64,000 nucleotides of DNA. Source: Verrucomicrobiota bacterium. Lineage in GTDB: Bacteria; Verrucomicrobiota; Kiritimatiellia; RFP12; UBA1067. The notes beneath the pieces were generated by a model. The model worked only from the letters and a program-made list of their open reading frames with translations. It had not been told where the DNA came from and ran no database searches. Positions within the stretch are counted from its first letter, which is position 1; the number at the start of each line of letters is the position of its first letter. The position numbers and the translations under genes are program-made. The stretch is taken from positions 45,845 to 109,844 of the forward strand of contig JAHFSX010000021.1 in the NCBI GenBank assembly GCA_023269675.1. Direction: 5' to 3'. Below are positions 27,584 through 37,824 of this stretch, one piece after another.

Positions 27584-28303
27584 TCAGGTCAAGCCGGCCT
27601 CCTCGAGCACCCGCAGCAGCGCCTGCGCGGCGGTCACCTCCGCCGCCCGTTTGGTCCGGCCGGCCCCCAGGGCTTCGTGCCCGCCGTGGACCCTGGCCTT
27701 CACCGTGTACGCGGGGGCATGGCTCGGCCCGGTCACCTCCATCAGTTCGTAGGCCGGCGAGTCCGGCCAGGCGTTGCGCTGCGCCAGCTCCTGCAGGCGG
27801 CCTTTGGGATTCTCGGCCCACAGGTCCAGCGGCATCTCCGCGCTGTCGGCCATCAGCTTCGCGTAGACCGCCTTGACCGCCTTGGCGCCCCCGTCGCACC
27901 ACGCGGCGCCGAACACCGCCTCCATGGCGTCGGTCAAAGGCTTGTCCTTGTCGCGTCCGCCGGCCGCCTCGTCACCCTTTCCGAGGCGCAGGTACTGGCC
28001 CAGCCCGATGCGCCGCGCGAGTTCCGCCAGCGCCCGCCCGCTCGCCAGATGACTGCGCCGCACGGTCAGCCCGCCCTCGTCCTCATCGGCATACCTCTCG
28101 AACACCTGCTGCGCGGTCAGCAGCCCGAACACCGCGTCGCCCAAGAACTCCAGCCGCTGGTTGTCCTCGATCCTTTCCGCCGCATGGTCCGCCCGGTACG
28201 ACGGATTGGTCAGCGCGGTCTCCAACAGCCCGCGGTTTTTGAACGCGTAGCCGAGCGTCTTCTCCAGCGCGCGCAAAGGGTCTTTTTTTTTCGACAAGAA
28301 CAC
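27584..28303 (-). CDS. rnc: Ribonuclease III
   Basis: NQRLEFLGDAVFGLLTAQ (ERLEFLGDAVL signature variant) plus C-terminal dsRBD (KGRLQELAQRNAWPDSPAYELMEVTGPSHAPAYTVKARV). Confidence 0.93.
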   Translation of the reverse strand: MFLSKKKDPLRALEKTLGYAFKNRGLLETALTNPSYRADHAAERIEDNQRLEFLGDAVFGLLTAQQVFERYADEDEGGLTVRRSHLASGRALAELARRIGLGQYLRLGKGDEAAGGRDKDKPLTDAMEAVFGAAWCDGGAKAVKAVYAKLMADSAEMPLDLWAENPKGRLQELAQRNAWPDSPAYELMEVTGPSHAPAYTVKARVHGGHEALGAGRTKRAAEVTAAQALLRVLEEAGLT

Positions 28304-28408
28304 GTCGCCTCCTCCAGCTTCGAATGGCTGTCATTTTAGCGGATTCCGCCACGTGCCACACCCCAAAAACCGAATATTTTACCGGGCCGGCATGCGGACC
28401 GCCGGGGT

Positions 28409-28552
28409 GGAATGGCGCTAAGGGAAGCGCCATGGCCAGTCTTAATCATAATCGTGCTCCTCATCTTAATCCGTTTATCCGGGGAGATTACAATTAGTTT
28501 TAGGATTACGATTAAGATTATGAGAGAAAAATCCTTAACTTGGCGCCATTCC
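28409..28552 (-). repeat. AT-rich palindromic TIR element, copy B (inverted relative to copy A)
   Basis: GGAATGGCGCTAAG...GGCGCCATTCC terminal inverted repeats; interior TAATCTTAATCGTAATCCTAA on the minus strand as in copy A. Confidence 0.85.
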
Positions 28553-28681
28553 TCTCGGGCCGTCCGTTTTAGGGCTGCGCACGGCCAAATAATAGGCCTG
28601 CGGCCTGCTGTGAATGTCCGGTTCAAGCTTGCGTACCCCCACGCCACCTGATACTTTTACGGCAAGGATAATGACACGTTG

Positions 28682-31600
28682 ATGAGAGCGCTGAATCTGC
28701 ATATAGGAGCACTCGTGTTCGGCTGCGCCGCGGCGGTCCGGGCCGACGTTACCGTGGTTTTCAACGAGGTCATGTACCATCCGCCGCAGACGAACGAGGC
28801 GGCCTTCGAATGGATCGAGCTGCGGAACCAGCTGGCCGTGGACATGGACCTCTCGGGCTGGACCCTCGAGGGGGGCGTCGGCTACCGTTTCCCCGAGGGC
28901 ACGGTGATCCCCGGAAGGGGCTATCTGGTCGTGGCCGGGTCCCCCGCCGACCTAGCGGCCGCCGCCGGCGTGACCAACGTGCTCGGACCGTTCGCGGGAC
29001 GTCTCGGCAACGGCGGGGAAACGCTCGAGCTGCGCAACAACAACGCGCGCCTGATGGACACCCTGGCCTACGGCACGGATGACGCCTGGCCCGTGGCACC
29101 CGACGGCGCGGGGCCGTCCCTCGCCAAAGCCGACGAGGACGCCGCCACCGCCGATCCGGCCAACTGGCGTCCGAGCCTTCTCATGGGCGGAACCCCGGGT
29201 GCTCCCAACACGCCGGTGGTCACGATCGTGGCCGACCCGTATGCCATACGGCTGGACTCATCCTGGCGCTTCCTCGCGACCGGCGCGGCTCCCGCCGCCG
29301 ACTGGAACACGCCGGATTACGACGCCAGCGCCTGGGGCACGGGCACGGGGCTGTTCCACGGCGGCACGGCGGGCTGGAGCCCGCCGATGACGCAGACGGT
29401 CTCGACGCTCTTCAGCAGCGGACTCGATGCCGGAGGCCAGGCACTGGCCACCGGCCTGCCCGACCCCCATTACACACTCGTCGCGTCGGCTTACGGCACG
29501 CCCCCTCCGCCCGCCATCAGCGCCACGGTCATGGTGAACCATTCCGCCTGGATGGCCAACAGCACAACGTCCCGCTGGATCGGCGCCGTGTCCAGCGGCA
29601 CAGCGAGTGTTCCCGGCGGGCTCTACCAGTTCCGCACCTCCTTTGACCTCAGCGGCCTGGACGTGAACACGGCACGCATCGCGCTGCGGGTCGCGGCGGA
29701 CAACCAAGTGACCAATGTGATGCTGAACGGCAGCGCCAAAGGGCTTTACTACGCCGGGTTCACCGCCTTCAGCTCCCTCTTCAGCCTCACCAACGGTTTT
29801 GCCTCGGCGACCAACACGCTCGATTTCTGTGCCCTGAACGACGGTGCCGGCCCCTCCGGCTTCCGCGTCGAGGCCAGCGGCACGGCGGTCAAGTGGGCCC
29901 CCACCAACACCCTGCTGGCGACCGGTCCGGAGACCACATATTTCCGCACGGCCTTCGTCGTGAACGGCGACCCGTCCACCGCGACGCTGACGTTGCGGGC
30001 GGTCGTGGATGACGGCGCGGTCTTCCACATCAACGGCACCGAGGTGCTGCGCCTCAACATGCCCGCCGGCACGGTCGGCCATGCGACCGCTGCCGAGGCC
30101 AACGTCGGCAACGCGACCTTCGCCGGCCCGTTCATCCTGCCCGTCTCCAGCCTCGTGGCCGGCACGAACGTGCTCGCCGTCGAGGTCCACCAGTCCGCCG
30201 CCGGCGCAAACGACGTGATGTTCGGCGCGGAGCTGTCGCTGTCGGTCACCAATGGCATGCCCCCATGGACACCGCCGCTCGCCTTCAACGAACTGCCTTG
30301 CGTCACCAACGGGACCTTCTGGGCGGAGATCATCAACACCGGCTCGCAGAGCGTCAGCCTATCGAACTTCGTTTTCAAACGTTTCGGCGCTGCCGATCTG
30401 GAGTCTGTGATCCCTCCCCAGACGCTTCCGCCCGGCGGCCGCACGGTCATCGACCGCGCCGCCCTCGGCTTCGGCGCGGACCCGGGCGACCGGCTCGTGC
30501 TCTATACGCCCGGCAAAGCGGCGGCGGTGGACGCGGTGCTCGCCAAACGCTATCCCCGGGCGCGCTGGCCCGAAGGCACGGGCCCGTGGCGTCATCCTTG
30601 CGAGGCCTCGCCAGGCGCGACGAACCGCGTCGCCCTGCGTGACGACGTGGTGATCAATGAGATCATGTATCACCCGCGCGATCCGCAGGGGCCTGCGACG
30701 AACTCGCCGGAGCAGTGGGTCGAACTGTTCAACCGCGGCACCGGCACGGTGGACCTGACCGGCTGGCGGCTGGAAATCGACGGCAAGACGGCGTTCCGTT
30801 TCCCTGCGGGACGGACGCTCGCGAACGGCGGCTACCTGGTCGTGGCCCGGGATGCCGCTTACCTGCAGGACCTGTACCCGTCCGTCGACATCGTGGGCGA
30901 TCTGGCCAGCCGCCTGCCGGGCGGCGGCGGCAATATCGAACTGTTCGACGCCGCCGGCCTGCCGCCGGATGCCTCTGTCGATCCGGACGCCGCCGGCAAC
31001 CCGGCGGATGCGGTGCGCTACGGGGACGGCAGCCCGTGGCCCTCGTATCCGGACGGCCTGGGCGCGAGCCTCGAGTTGCGCGATCCGCGGGCCGACAACT
31101 CCCGTGCCGAGGCGTGGGCGGCCTGCGATGACCGCGCCAAGGCTTCCTGGCAGACCTACTCCTATCGCGGCACGGCGACCGTGGAAACGGCGAGCAGCCC
31201 GACGCTCTGGAAGGAGTTCGTGCTCGGCCTGATCGATGCAGGCGAGATGTTGCTGGATGACGTCAGCGTCGTCCAGTCGCCCGCGGGCGTGGGCCGTCAA
31301 CTGATCCAGAACAGCACCTTCGAAACGGGGACCAACACCTGGCGCATCATCGGCAACCACCGCCACAGCGAGGTGACGGTTGATCCGGACAACGCGGCCA
31401 ACCACGTGCTGCGCCTGGTCTCCGACGGCTACACCGAACACATGCACAACCACGCCGAGACCACGCTGGACAACGGCGCGGCCGTGACCAACGGCGTCGA
31501 ATACGAGATCTCGTTCCGCGCCAGATGGGTGGCGGGGTGCAACCGGCTGCTCACGCGGCTGTACTTCAACCGCCTGCCGCGCCTGACGGAAATCGCCGCG

Positions 31601-34078
31601 CCCGGCCTGTCCGGCACGCCGGGCGCGCGCAACTCGACTTACGCGGCGAACATCGGCCCGACCTTCAGCGGCCTGTCGCACCTGCCCGTCGTGCCCTCCG
31701 CCGGACAGGCGGTGACCGTGTCGGTGGCGACGTCCGACCCGGACGGCGTGGCGACCGGCACGCTGTTCTACGCCGTGAACAGCGGCGCGTGGCAGTCCGT
31801 CCGGATCGGCCCGCAGGCCGCGTCCGGCGGCGGGGTGACGCTCGCGGCGGTCGTGCCCGGCCAGGCATCCGGCAGCATCGTGCAGTTCTACGTCGAGGCC
31901 GCGGACGGACTCGGCGCGAAGGCCAGCTGGCCGGCGGACGGCACGAACTCGCGCGCCCTCTTCGAAGTCTCCAGCGGAACGGCCCTCATGCCGCGCCTGC
32001 ACACGGTCCGGGTGATCCTGACGACCGCGGACACGACTTACCTGCACAGCAGCGTCAACGTCATGAGCAACGAGCGCCTCGGCTGCACGCTCATCACGGA
32101 TGAGAGGGCCGTGGCCTATGACGCGGGCATGCACCTGCAGGGCAGCGAGCGCGGGCGCAACGATTCCAACCGTGTGGGCTTCACCGTGCGCCTGCCTTCG
32201 GACCGCCCCTACCGCGGCGTGCTGGACGGCATCACCGTGGACCGCTCCGGCGGCTACTCCGGCATCGGCGGCGATCCGGACGAGATCCTGCTCAAGCACG
32301 CCATCAACAAGGCCGGCGGCCTGCCGGGCATGTACGACGACCTCTGCCAGGTGTTCGCGCCTCGGTCGTCTGACGACGGCATCGGCCTGCTCCTCCTGGC
32401 CAAGTACGGCGGCGAGTTTCTCGATACGCAATACAAGGGCGGCGGCGACGGCGAGCTTTTCAAGCTCGAATACGTCTACTACCCGACCAACACACTCGTC
32501 CCCGGCGACGCGCAGTCGCCCAAGCTCCCTAACCCTGACCTCGTGCTCGGCACGGACATCAAGGATCTCGGCAGCAATCCGGAGTCCTACCGCTGGACCT
32601 TCCTCAAGGAGAACCACACCGCCCGCAACAACTACGCGCCCGCGGTCGCTCTGGCCAAGGCCTTCAGCCTGACCGGCGCCGCGCTCGACACGCAGACGCG
32701 GCAGCTCATGGATGTGGACGAGTGGATGCGGGGCCTGGCCTTCATCAGCTTGATCGGCTGCAGCGACATCTTCATGTACAGCACGCACAACGCGATCTTC
32801 TATTTCCGGCCCGAGGACGGCAAGGCCCTGTTCTTCCCGTGGGACATGGACTACGCCTTCATGGCTGCGAACACCAACCAGGTGTTTCCCGGCACGGGCT
32901 CGGCCAACACGGCGAAGATCATCAACCTGCCGGCGAACCTGCACGCCTATTACGGACACCTCTACGACCTCACGGCGGTCACGGGCGACACCGTCTACAT
33001 GGGCCGGTGGGCGGCGCATTATGGCGGCCTGCTCGGCCAGAACTGGAGCGGCACCGTGACCTACCTCAAGAACCGCGCCGACTACGTCCGCAGCCGGTTG
33101 CCGCTGTCGACCCCGTTCGCGATCACCAACAACCTCGGCAGCGCCTTCAGTGTCACCAACAGCCCCGTGACGCTCGCCGGCACCGGCCCTGTCACGGTGA
33201 AGAGCATCACCGTCAACGGCGTGACGTACCCCGTCACCTGGACCGGCGTAACGAACTGGACCGTCACCGTGCCGCTCCCCGAGGTCGCCAACCCGCTCAC
33301 CCTGCAGGCGTATGACCTGCACGACGGGCTTCTTGCCAACGCGTCGGACACCATCACCGTCACCAACTCCGGCCTGCTGGCGCCGCAGCCGGTGGTCATC
33401 AACGAGTGGCTGGCGGACAACGTCGGCCCCGCCGGCTACCCGGACCCGGCCGACCAGAAGTTCCAGGACTGGATCGAACTCTTTAATCCGAATTCGTCTT
33501 CCGTAAATCTCTCCGGCTACACCCTCACGGATGATCTCTCCAAGCCCGCCAAGTGGATGCTCCCGACGAACACCGTCATCGCCGCACGCGGCTTCCTGCT
33601 GGTTTTGGCCGACGATGAAACCGCGCAAAACGGAACCGACACCAACGGCCATCTGCACGCGGCCTTCAAGCTAAGCGCCGACGGGGAGGCGCTCGGCCTC
33701 TTCTCTCCCTCCGGGGTGCTGCAGCACGCCCTCACGTTCGGCGCGCAACTCGGCAACGTGAGCCAGGGTCTCTTTCCCGACGGCGACACCAACACGGTTT
33801 ACGGCATGCCCCTCTGGACGCCGGGAGCCTCCAATCGGCTGGGGACCCCGCCGGCGCCCGCGGTCGTCGCCCTTGGCTCGCGTGCGGCCGGCATCGTCGA
33901 CATCACCCTGCAGGCGGCTCCGGGGCACGCTTTCGTGGTGCAGTACAAGAATGACCTGCTGGCCCCCGACTGGGTTCCGCTCTGCACCAACCGCGCCCTG
34001 ACCGGCGCGAACCTGTTCACCGACACCACGGCGGCAGGCGTGACGCAGCGCTTCTACCGAGCCCTGCTGCTGCAGTAG
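28682..34078 (+). CDS. Large secreted lamin-tail-domain / CotH-kinase protein
   Basis: Three LTD-like starts (VVFNEVMYHPPQ, VVINEIMYHPRDPQG, VVINEWLADNVGPAG); CotH core (MHLQGSERGRNDSNRVGF...KALFFPWDMDYAF); signal peptide. Confidence 0.86.
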   Translation: MRALNLHIGALVFGCAAAVRADVTVVFNEVMYHPPQTNEAAFEWIELRNQLAVDMDLSGWTLEGGVGYRFPEGTVIPGRGYLVVAGSPADLAAAAGVTNVLGPFAGRLGNGGETLELRNNNARLMDTLAYGTDDAWPVAPDGAGPSLAKADEDAATADPANWRPSLLMGGTPGAPNTPVVTIVADPYAIRLDSSWRFLATGAAPAADWNTPDYDASAWGTGTGLFHGGTAGWSPPMTQTVSTLFSSGLDAGGQALATGLPDPHYTLVASAYGTPPPPAISATVMVNHSAWMANSTTSRWIGAVSSGTASVPGGLYQFRTSFDLSGLDVNTARIALRVAADNQVTNVMLNGSAKGLYYAGFTAFSSLFSLTNGFASATNTLDFCALNDGAGPSGFRVEASGTAVKWAPTNTLLATGPETTYFRTAFVVNGDPSTATLTLRAVVDDGAVFHINGTEVLRLNMPAGTVGHATAAEANVGNATFAGPFILPVSSLVAGTNVLAVEVHQSAAGANDVMFGAELSLSVTNGMPPWTPPLAFNELPCVTNGTFWAEIINTGSQSVSLSNFVFKRFGAADLESVIPPQTLPPGGRTVIDRAALGFGADPGDRLVLYTPGKAAAVDAVLAKRYPRARWPEGTGPWRHPCEASPGATNRVALRDDVVINEIMYHPRDPQGPATNSPEQWVELFNRGTGTVDLTGWRLEIDGKTAFRFPAGRTLANGGYLVVARDAAYLQDLYPSVDIVGDLASRLPGGGGNIELFDAAGLPPDASVDPDAAGNPADAVRYGDGSPWPSYPDGLGASLELRDPRADNSRAEAWAACDDRAKASWQTYSYRGTATVETASSPTLWKEFVLGLIDAGEMLLDDVSVVQSPAGVGRQLIQNSTFETGTNTWRIIGNHRHSEVTVDPDNAANHVLRLVSDGYTEHMHNHAETTLDNGAAVTNGVEYEISFRARWVAGCNRLLTRLYFNRLPRLTEIAAPGLSGTPGARNSTYAANIGPTFSGLSHLPVVPSAGQAVTVSVATSDPDGVATGTLFYAVNSGAWQSVRIGPQAASGGGVTLAAVVPGQASGSIVQFYVEAADGLGAKASWPADGTNSRALFEVSSGTALMPRLHTVRVILTTADTTYLHSSVNVMSNERLGCTLITDERAVAYDAGMHLQGSERGRNDSNRVGFTVRLPSDRPYRGVLDGITVDRSGGYSGIGGDPDEILLKHAINKAGGLPGMYDDLCQVFAPRSSDDGIGLLLLAKYGGEFLDTQYKGGGDGELFKLEYVYYPTNTLVPGDAQSPKLPNPDLVLGTDIKDLGSNPESYRWTFLKENHTARNNYAPAVALAKAFSLTGAALDTQTRQLMDVDEWMRGLAFISLIGCSDIFMYSTHNAIFYFRPEDGKALFFPWDMDYAFMAANTNQVFPGTGSANTAKIINLPANLHAYYGHLYDLTAVTGDTVYMGRWAAHYGGLLGQNWSGTVTYLKNRADYVRSRLPLSTPFAITNNLGSAFSVTNSPVTLAGTGPVTVKSITVNGVTYPVTWTGVTNWTVTVPLPEVANPLTLQAYDLHDGLLANASDTITVTNSGLLAPQPVVINEWLADNVGPAGYPDPADQKFQDWIELFNPNSSSVNLSGYTLTDDLSKPAKWMLPTNTVIAARGFLLVLADDETAQNGTDTNGHLHAAFKLSADGEALGLFSPSGVLQHALTFGAQLGNVSQGLFPDGDTNTVYGMPLWTPGASNRLGTPPAPAVVALGSRAAGIVDITLQAAPGHAFVVQYKNDLLAPDWVPLCTNRALTGANLFTDTTAAGVTQRFYRALLLQ

Positions 34079-34163
34079 CGCCATCCCGCCGCTTTTATTT
34101 TTTGGGAGGCCCTTGACATTTACCCGCCGCGGATGATATAAGTAAACCCGTTTTTCACGGTGC

Positions 34164-34240
34164 GGGCGCTTAGCTCAGTTGGTTAGAGCGCTACTTTCAC
34201 ACGGTAGAAGTCACAAGTTCGAATCTTGTAGCGCCCACCA
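34164..34240 (+). tRNA. tRNA-Val (anticodon CAC)
   Basis: 77 nt cloverleaf GGGCGCT..GCTC AGTTGGTTA GAGC..CTACT TTCACAC GGTAG..ACAAG TTCGAAT CTTGT AGCGCCC A CCA; anticodon CAC; CCA encoded. Confidence 0.95.
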
Positions 34241-34246
34241 GATTTT

Positions 34247-34291
34247 AAGGTCGTTTTTGTTGGTAAATCCCAATAAAAACGGCCTTTTTCT
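34247..34291 (+). terminator. Rho-independent terminator after tRNA-Val
   Basis: AAGGTCGTTTTTGTTGG / CCAATAAAAACGGCCTTTTT hairpin with T tract. Confidence 0.8.
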
Positions 34292-34413
34292 TTGTCTGAA
34301 GCCGGGGCCATTTCCCCCTTGTCATGATGTGAAAAACGGTGCTTTTCGTTGGCGATTTCCTCAAACACGGGTTACGGGGCAATAATGGTCCGGCCATCCG
34401 GCCGACGGGCCCG

Positions 34414-34611
34414 ATGGTGCGCAAGGTCAGGACGCGGCTTGGGCTGACGCAAGCGGATTGCGCGAAGTTGGCCGGCGTGTCGACGCGGACCGTCTCGAAA
34501 TGGGAGAAGGATCCGGGCCGGATCACGCTGCAGGCCCGGACCCTGGCGGCCTTCGCCTCGATCCGCGGCATGGGCAAGCGGGACGCGCAACGGGCGCTGG
34601 CGGGCACGTAG
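34414..34611 (+). CDS. Small XRE-family HTH DNA-binding protein
   Basis: VRKVRTRLGLTQADCAKLAGVSTRTVSKWEKDPGRITLQARTLAAFAS; ORF opens at 34339, start uncertain. Confidence 0.7.
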   Translation: MVRKVRTRLGLTQADCAKLAGVSTRTVSKWEKDPGRITLQARTLAAFASIRGMGKRDAQRALAGT

Positions 34612-34689
34612 AGGGCCCGCGGGCGGGCGGCCTCTCTCACCTCTTGCGACGTGACACCCGCGGCGTCAGGTGGATCAACCCGCAGGCCG

Positions 34690-37500
34690 TCAGGCCAAGA
34701 CCCTCGCCACGATCTCCCGCAATTCTTTTTGGGTGTAGGGTTTTGCGGCGACGCCTTTGAACCCATATTCGGCGGGGTTGGCCATCACCGGATCGGCATC
34801 GTATCCGCTGGAAACGATGGCCCTGACTTGAGGATCGATCGCCAGAAAGTTTTTGATCGCCTCTTTCCCGCCGATTCCTCCGGGGATGGTCAGGTCCATG
34901 ATGACCGCGTCGAAAGGCTCACCGGTCTCCATCGCCCGTTTGTACAGCTCAAGGGCCTCCCGGCCTCCGGGGGCGGAGGCAACCGAGTATCCGCAGGGGG
35001 CGAGCATGCGGGCGGCGATGCTGCTGATCGCCGCATCGTCATCCATCACCAGGATTCGGGCGGTGCGGGCCGCAGGCCGGCATTCTGCGGCAGGCGGCTG
35101 TGTATCCGCCTGCTGCGGACGACCGGAAGCGGGCAGGTAAAGCGTAAAGGCCGTACCTTTGCCAAGTTCCGATTCAACCCCGATACGGCCGCCATGCTTG
35201 CCGATAATGGACCAGACCGTCGCCAGGCCCAGCCCGGTGCCGGTCTGCTTGGTGGTGAAATAGGGTTCGAAGATCCGGTCAAGGTGCTTCGGATCGATGC
35301 CGGTCCCCTCATCCCGCACGGTGACCTTGACGTAGTTCCCCCCGCGGAGACCGGCGACGGCCGCCTCCGGAAGGACCGCATTCTCCAAGTTGATGTACAG
35401 GTGCCCGCCCTCGGGCATCGCCTGACGGGCGTTGACGGTGAGGTTGGAAATGACCTGCTGGATCTGCCCCTTGTCCGCTTCGGCCGTCCACAGGTCAGCG
35501 GCTTGCCGATAAACGAGGCTCACGTTGCTGCCCGAAAGGTCGAAGCGCGCGACTTCCTCGGCAAGAGCGCCCAGGCTGACATCTTCCTTGACAGGGTCGC
35601 CGCCCTTGGCGAAGGTCAGCAACTGCTTGGTCAGGCGGACCGCGCGGTTCATGGATTGTTCCGCCTCATCCAGGAACACGCGCCCGGGATGGTCTTGGGC
35701 GAGTTCCTCTTTGGCCAATGCGATGTTCCCGAACAGCCCTGTGAGGATATTGTTGAAATCATGCGCGATCCCGCCGGCCAGCGTGCCGACGCTCTGGAGT
35801 TTCCGCATGTTCTGCAGTTCGGCCTCGGCCCGCTTGCGGCCGGTGATGTCCAGAACGGAGATGATGCCCGCGGGCCTGCCTCCCAAGGTCGTCGAGGCGC
35901 CCGACAAATCGACCCACTTCTTCGTGCCGTCCTTGGCGATGATTTCGAATTCAAAGCTGTTCGCCGTGCTGTCTCCGTGCAGGCGTTTCGTTCCGTTTTC
36001 CCGGATGAGCTCCTGGTAATCGGGATGGACGAATCCCCAGTAAGGCATGCCCTGAAGCTCTTTTTCGGAATACCCGCACATGGCCACGGCGGCGCGGTTC
36101 GCGTAAACCCAGCGGTCGTCCTGGTAAAGCATCACCGCCGTGGGCGTCGAGTCGGCCAGCACCCGGAACTTCTCCTCGCTTTCGCGCAACGCCTCCTCGA
36201 CCCGCTTGCGCTCGGTGATGTCGCGGTAAATCGACTGATAGGTGCCGTCGGGCATCATCTTGGTCCGCATGTCCAGCACAACCGCCGAACCGTCCGGACG
36301 GATCAGGGTGCGTTCGGAAACAACGGCCTGCCCCTGCTGCAGCAAATCGTAGCGGAACGGCTGCCTCGTCATACTCTCCCGCGTGAAAGGCATCTCGCGG
36401 ATGTCCTTGCCGATCAGCTCCTCTCGCTTCATGCCGGACAGATCGCACATGCATTGGTTGGCCTCGATGATCACGCCCTCGTGAGAACCCAAGAGTATCC
36501 CGTCCACGGCGAGCTCGACCAGTCCGCGGTACCGGTTCTCGCTGCCGCGCAGGGTGCTTTCCGCACATTTGCGCGCGGTGATGTCCTGCACAAAAGCCAC
36601 GATCCTCCCGCCGTCCGTGGGCTGGTACTGGGCGCTGATTTCGACATCTAAAACACTCCCGTCCTTGCGGCGGTGTCGGGACTCGAACCGGTCCTCGCCC
36701 CGCGCCATGATCCTCCGGATGCGGGAGGCCATGTCTGCGGCCGGCTCGCCGGCTTCAAGGTCGGCCATGTTCATGGACAGCAGTTCCCGCACGCTGTAGC
36801 CGCTCATCCGGCAGAACGCCGCATTGACTTCAAGCAGCCGCCCCTGCGTGTCCGACAGCCAGCAGCCGTCCATGGCCGCCTGGAGGATGGCCCGGTGCCG
36901 CGCCTCGCTTTCGCGCAGCGTCTCGACAAACCGGGCCCGCGCCGCCTGGTCCGAGAGGATCTTGCCGATCAGAACCGTCGCCAGCGGATAAACCAGCATC
37001 ACCGGCCAGCCGATGCGTTTCAGCACGGGAAGGATCAGGCCCACCGGCAGTGTGACCGTCATCGCCAGCATGGCCAGGTGCACCGCGAGGCCGAACGCCA
37101 GGAGCGTGGCGGAAGAAACCTCCGCCGGCTTGCCGCGCCGGCGCTGATAGAGGCCGATTCCGAGCGCCGCCGAAACCAGAATCACCGACACGCCCATCAC
37201 CGTGCCGGGCCCTCCCTGGAAAACGCGCAGCGGTATCGTCGTCAGGCAGGCCACCGCCGCGGCCCACGGGCCGAAAAACAGCCCGCCCAGACTGACCATC
37301 ACCGACCGGCCGTCGAAGATCAGGCCGGGCCCCAAGACGAACGGGCGCAGCATGCCGATGGCCGCCGCGCTCCCGAACACGGCGCCCTGCAGCAGGACCC
37401 CCGCCCGGGTGTTCCGCTTCCAGCGCAGGTCCACGAAACCGCTGACCACACTGAGCGCGATCAGCAGGGAGAGATTGTAGATCAAGTCGATCCAGATCAT
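34690..37500 (-). CDS. Hybrid sensor histidine kinase: 5TMR-LYT-like membrane domain, several PAS, HisKA/HATPase, C-terminal receiver
   Basis: FDGRSVMVSLGGLFFGPWAAAVACLTTIPLRVFQGGPGT (LytS-type 5TM); PAS repeats; GGIAHDFNNILTGLFGNIALAKEEL; DEGTGIDPKHLDRIFEPYFTTKQTGTGLGLATVWSI; ILVMDDDAAISSIAARMLAP receiver. Confidence 0.93.
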   Translation of the reverse strand: MIWIDLIYNLSLLIALSVVSGFVDLRWKRNTRAGVLLQGAVFGSAAAIGMLRPFVLGPGLIFDGRSVMVSLGGLFFGPWAAAVACLTTIPLRVFQGGPGTVMGVSVILVSAALGIGLYQRRRGKPAEVSSATLLAFGLAVHLAMLAMTVTLPVGLILPVLKRIGWPVMLVYPLATVLIGKILSDQAARARFVETLRESEARHRAILQAAMDGCWLSDTQGRLLEVNAAFCRMSGYSVRELLSMNMADLEAGEPAADMASRIRRIMARGEDRFESRHRRKDGSVLDVEISAQYQPTDGGRIVAFVQDITARKCAESTLRGSENRYRGLVELAVDGILLGSHEGVIIEANQCMCDLSGMKREELIGKDIREMPFTRESMTRQPFRYDLLQQGQAVVSERTLIRPDGSAVVLDMRTKMMPDGTYQSIYRDITERKRVEEALRESEEKFRVLADSTPTAVMLYQDDRWVYANRAAVAMCGYSEKELQGMPYWGFVHPDYQELIRENGTKRLHGDSTANSFEFEIIAKDGTKKWVDLSGASTTLGGRPAGIISVLDITGRKRAEAELQNMRKLQSVGTLAGGIAHDFNNILTGLFGNIALAKEELAQDHPGRVFLDEAEQSMNRAVRLTKQLLTFAKGGDPVKEDVSLGALAEEVARFDLSGSNVSLVYRQAADLWTAEADKGQIQQVISNLTVNARQAMPEGGHLYINLENAVLPEAAVAGLRGGNYVKVTVRDEGTGIDPKHLDRIFEPYFTTKQTGTGLGLATVWSIIGKHGGRIGVESELGKGTAFTLYLPASGRPQQADTQPPAAECRPAARTARILVMDDDAAISSIAARMLAPCGYSVASAPGGREALELYKRAMETGEPFDAVIMDLTIPGGIGGKEAIKNFLAIDPQVRAIVSSGYDADPVMANPAEYGFKGVAAKPYTQKELREIVARVLA

Positions 37501-37824
37501 GGCGCTCCTGGCAGTTAGTCAAACTGTCGTGCACGGTAACACACTTGATCGTCTTCGTTCAAGCCGATTGCCATGTGCGGATTTGATCTTGGACTGGGCT
37601 GGCGGACGGGGGAGAAGCGTGATGGTTTCTGGTTTGAGGGTTGGATCGCACGAGTCATAAGCGTTCACCGCCAAACGCTCACCTTTATGCAAAGAGAAGA
37701 GCGCACCGAAACCATGCCTTCGTTGCCTTTAGGCCTCGGCGTGAAAGTCGATCAACGTTGCCGTTTAGGCTGGCGGATGCCGTTTCGAACTGTCAGTATA
37801 TGCTGAACATTAAAGGAGCACATC

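Noticed and set aside
30359-33658. 1099-aa minus-strand ORF opposite the CotH/lamin-tail gene
   Set aside because: Low-complexity Arg/Val/Ala-rich antisense translation; plus-strand frame has clear CotH and LTD motifs.
28682-34078. Considered splitting the giant lamin-tail/CotH ORF into several genes
   Set aside because: A single uninterrupted frame with no internal stop; domains are contiguous.
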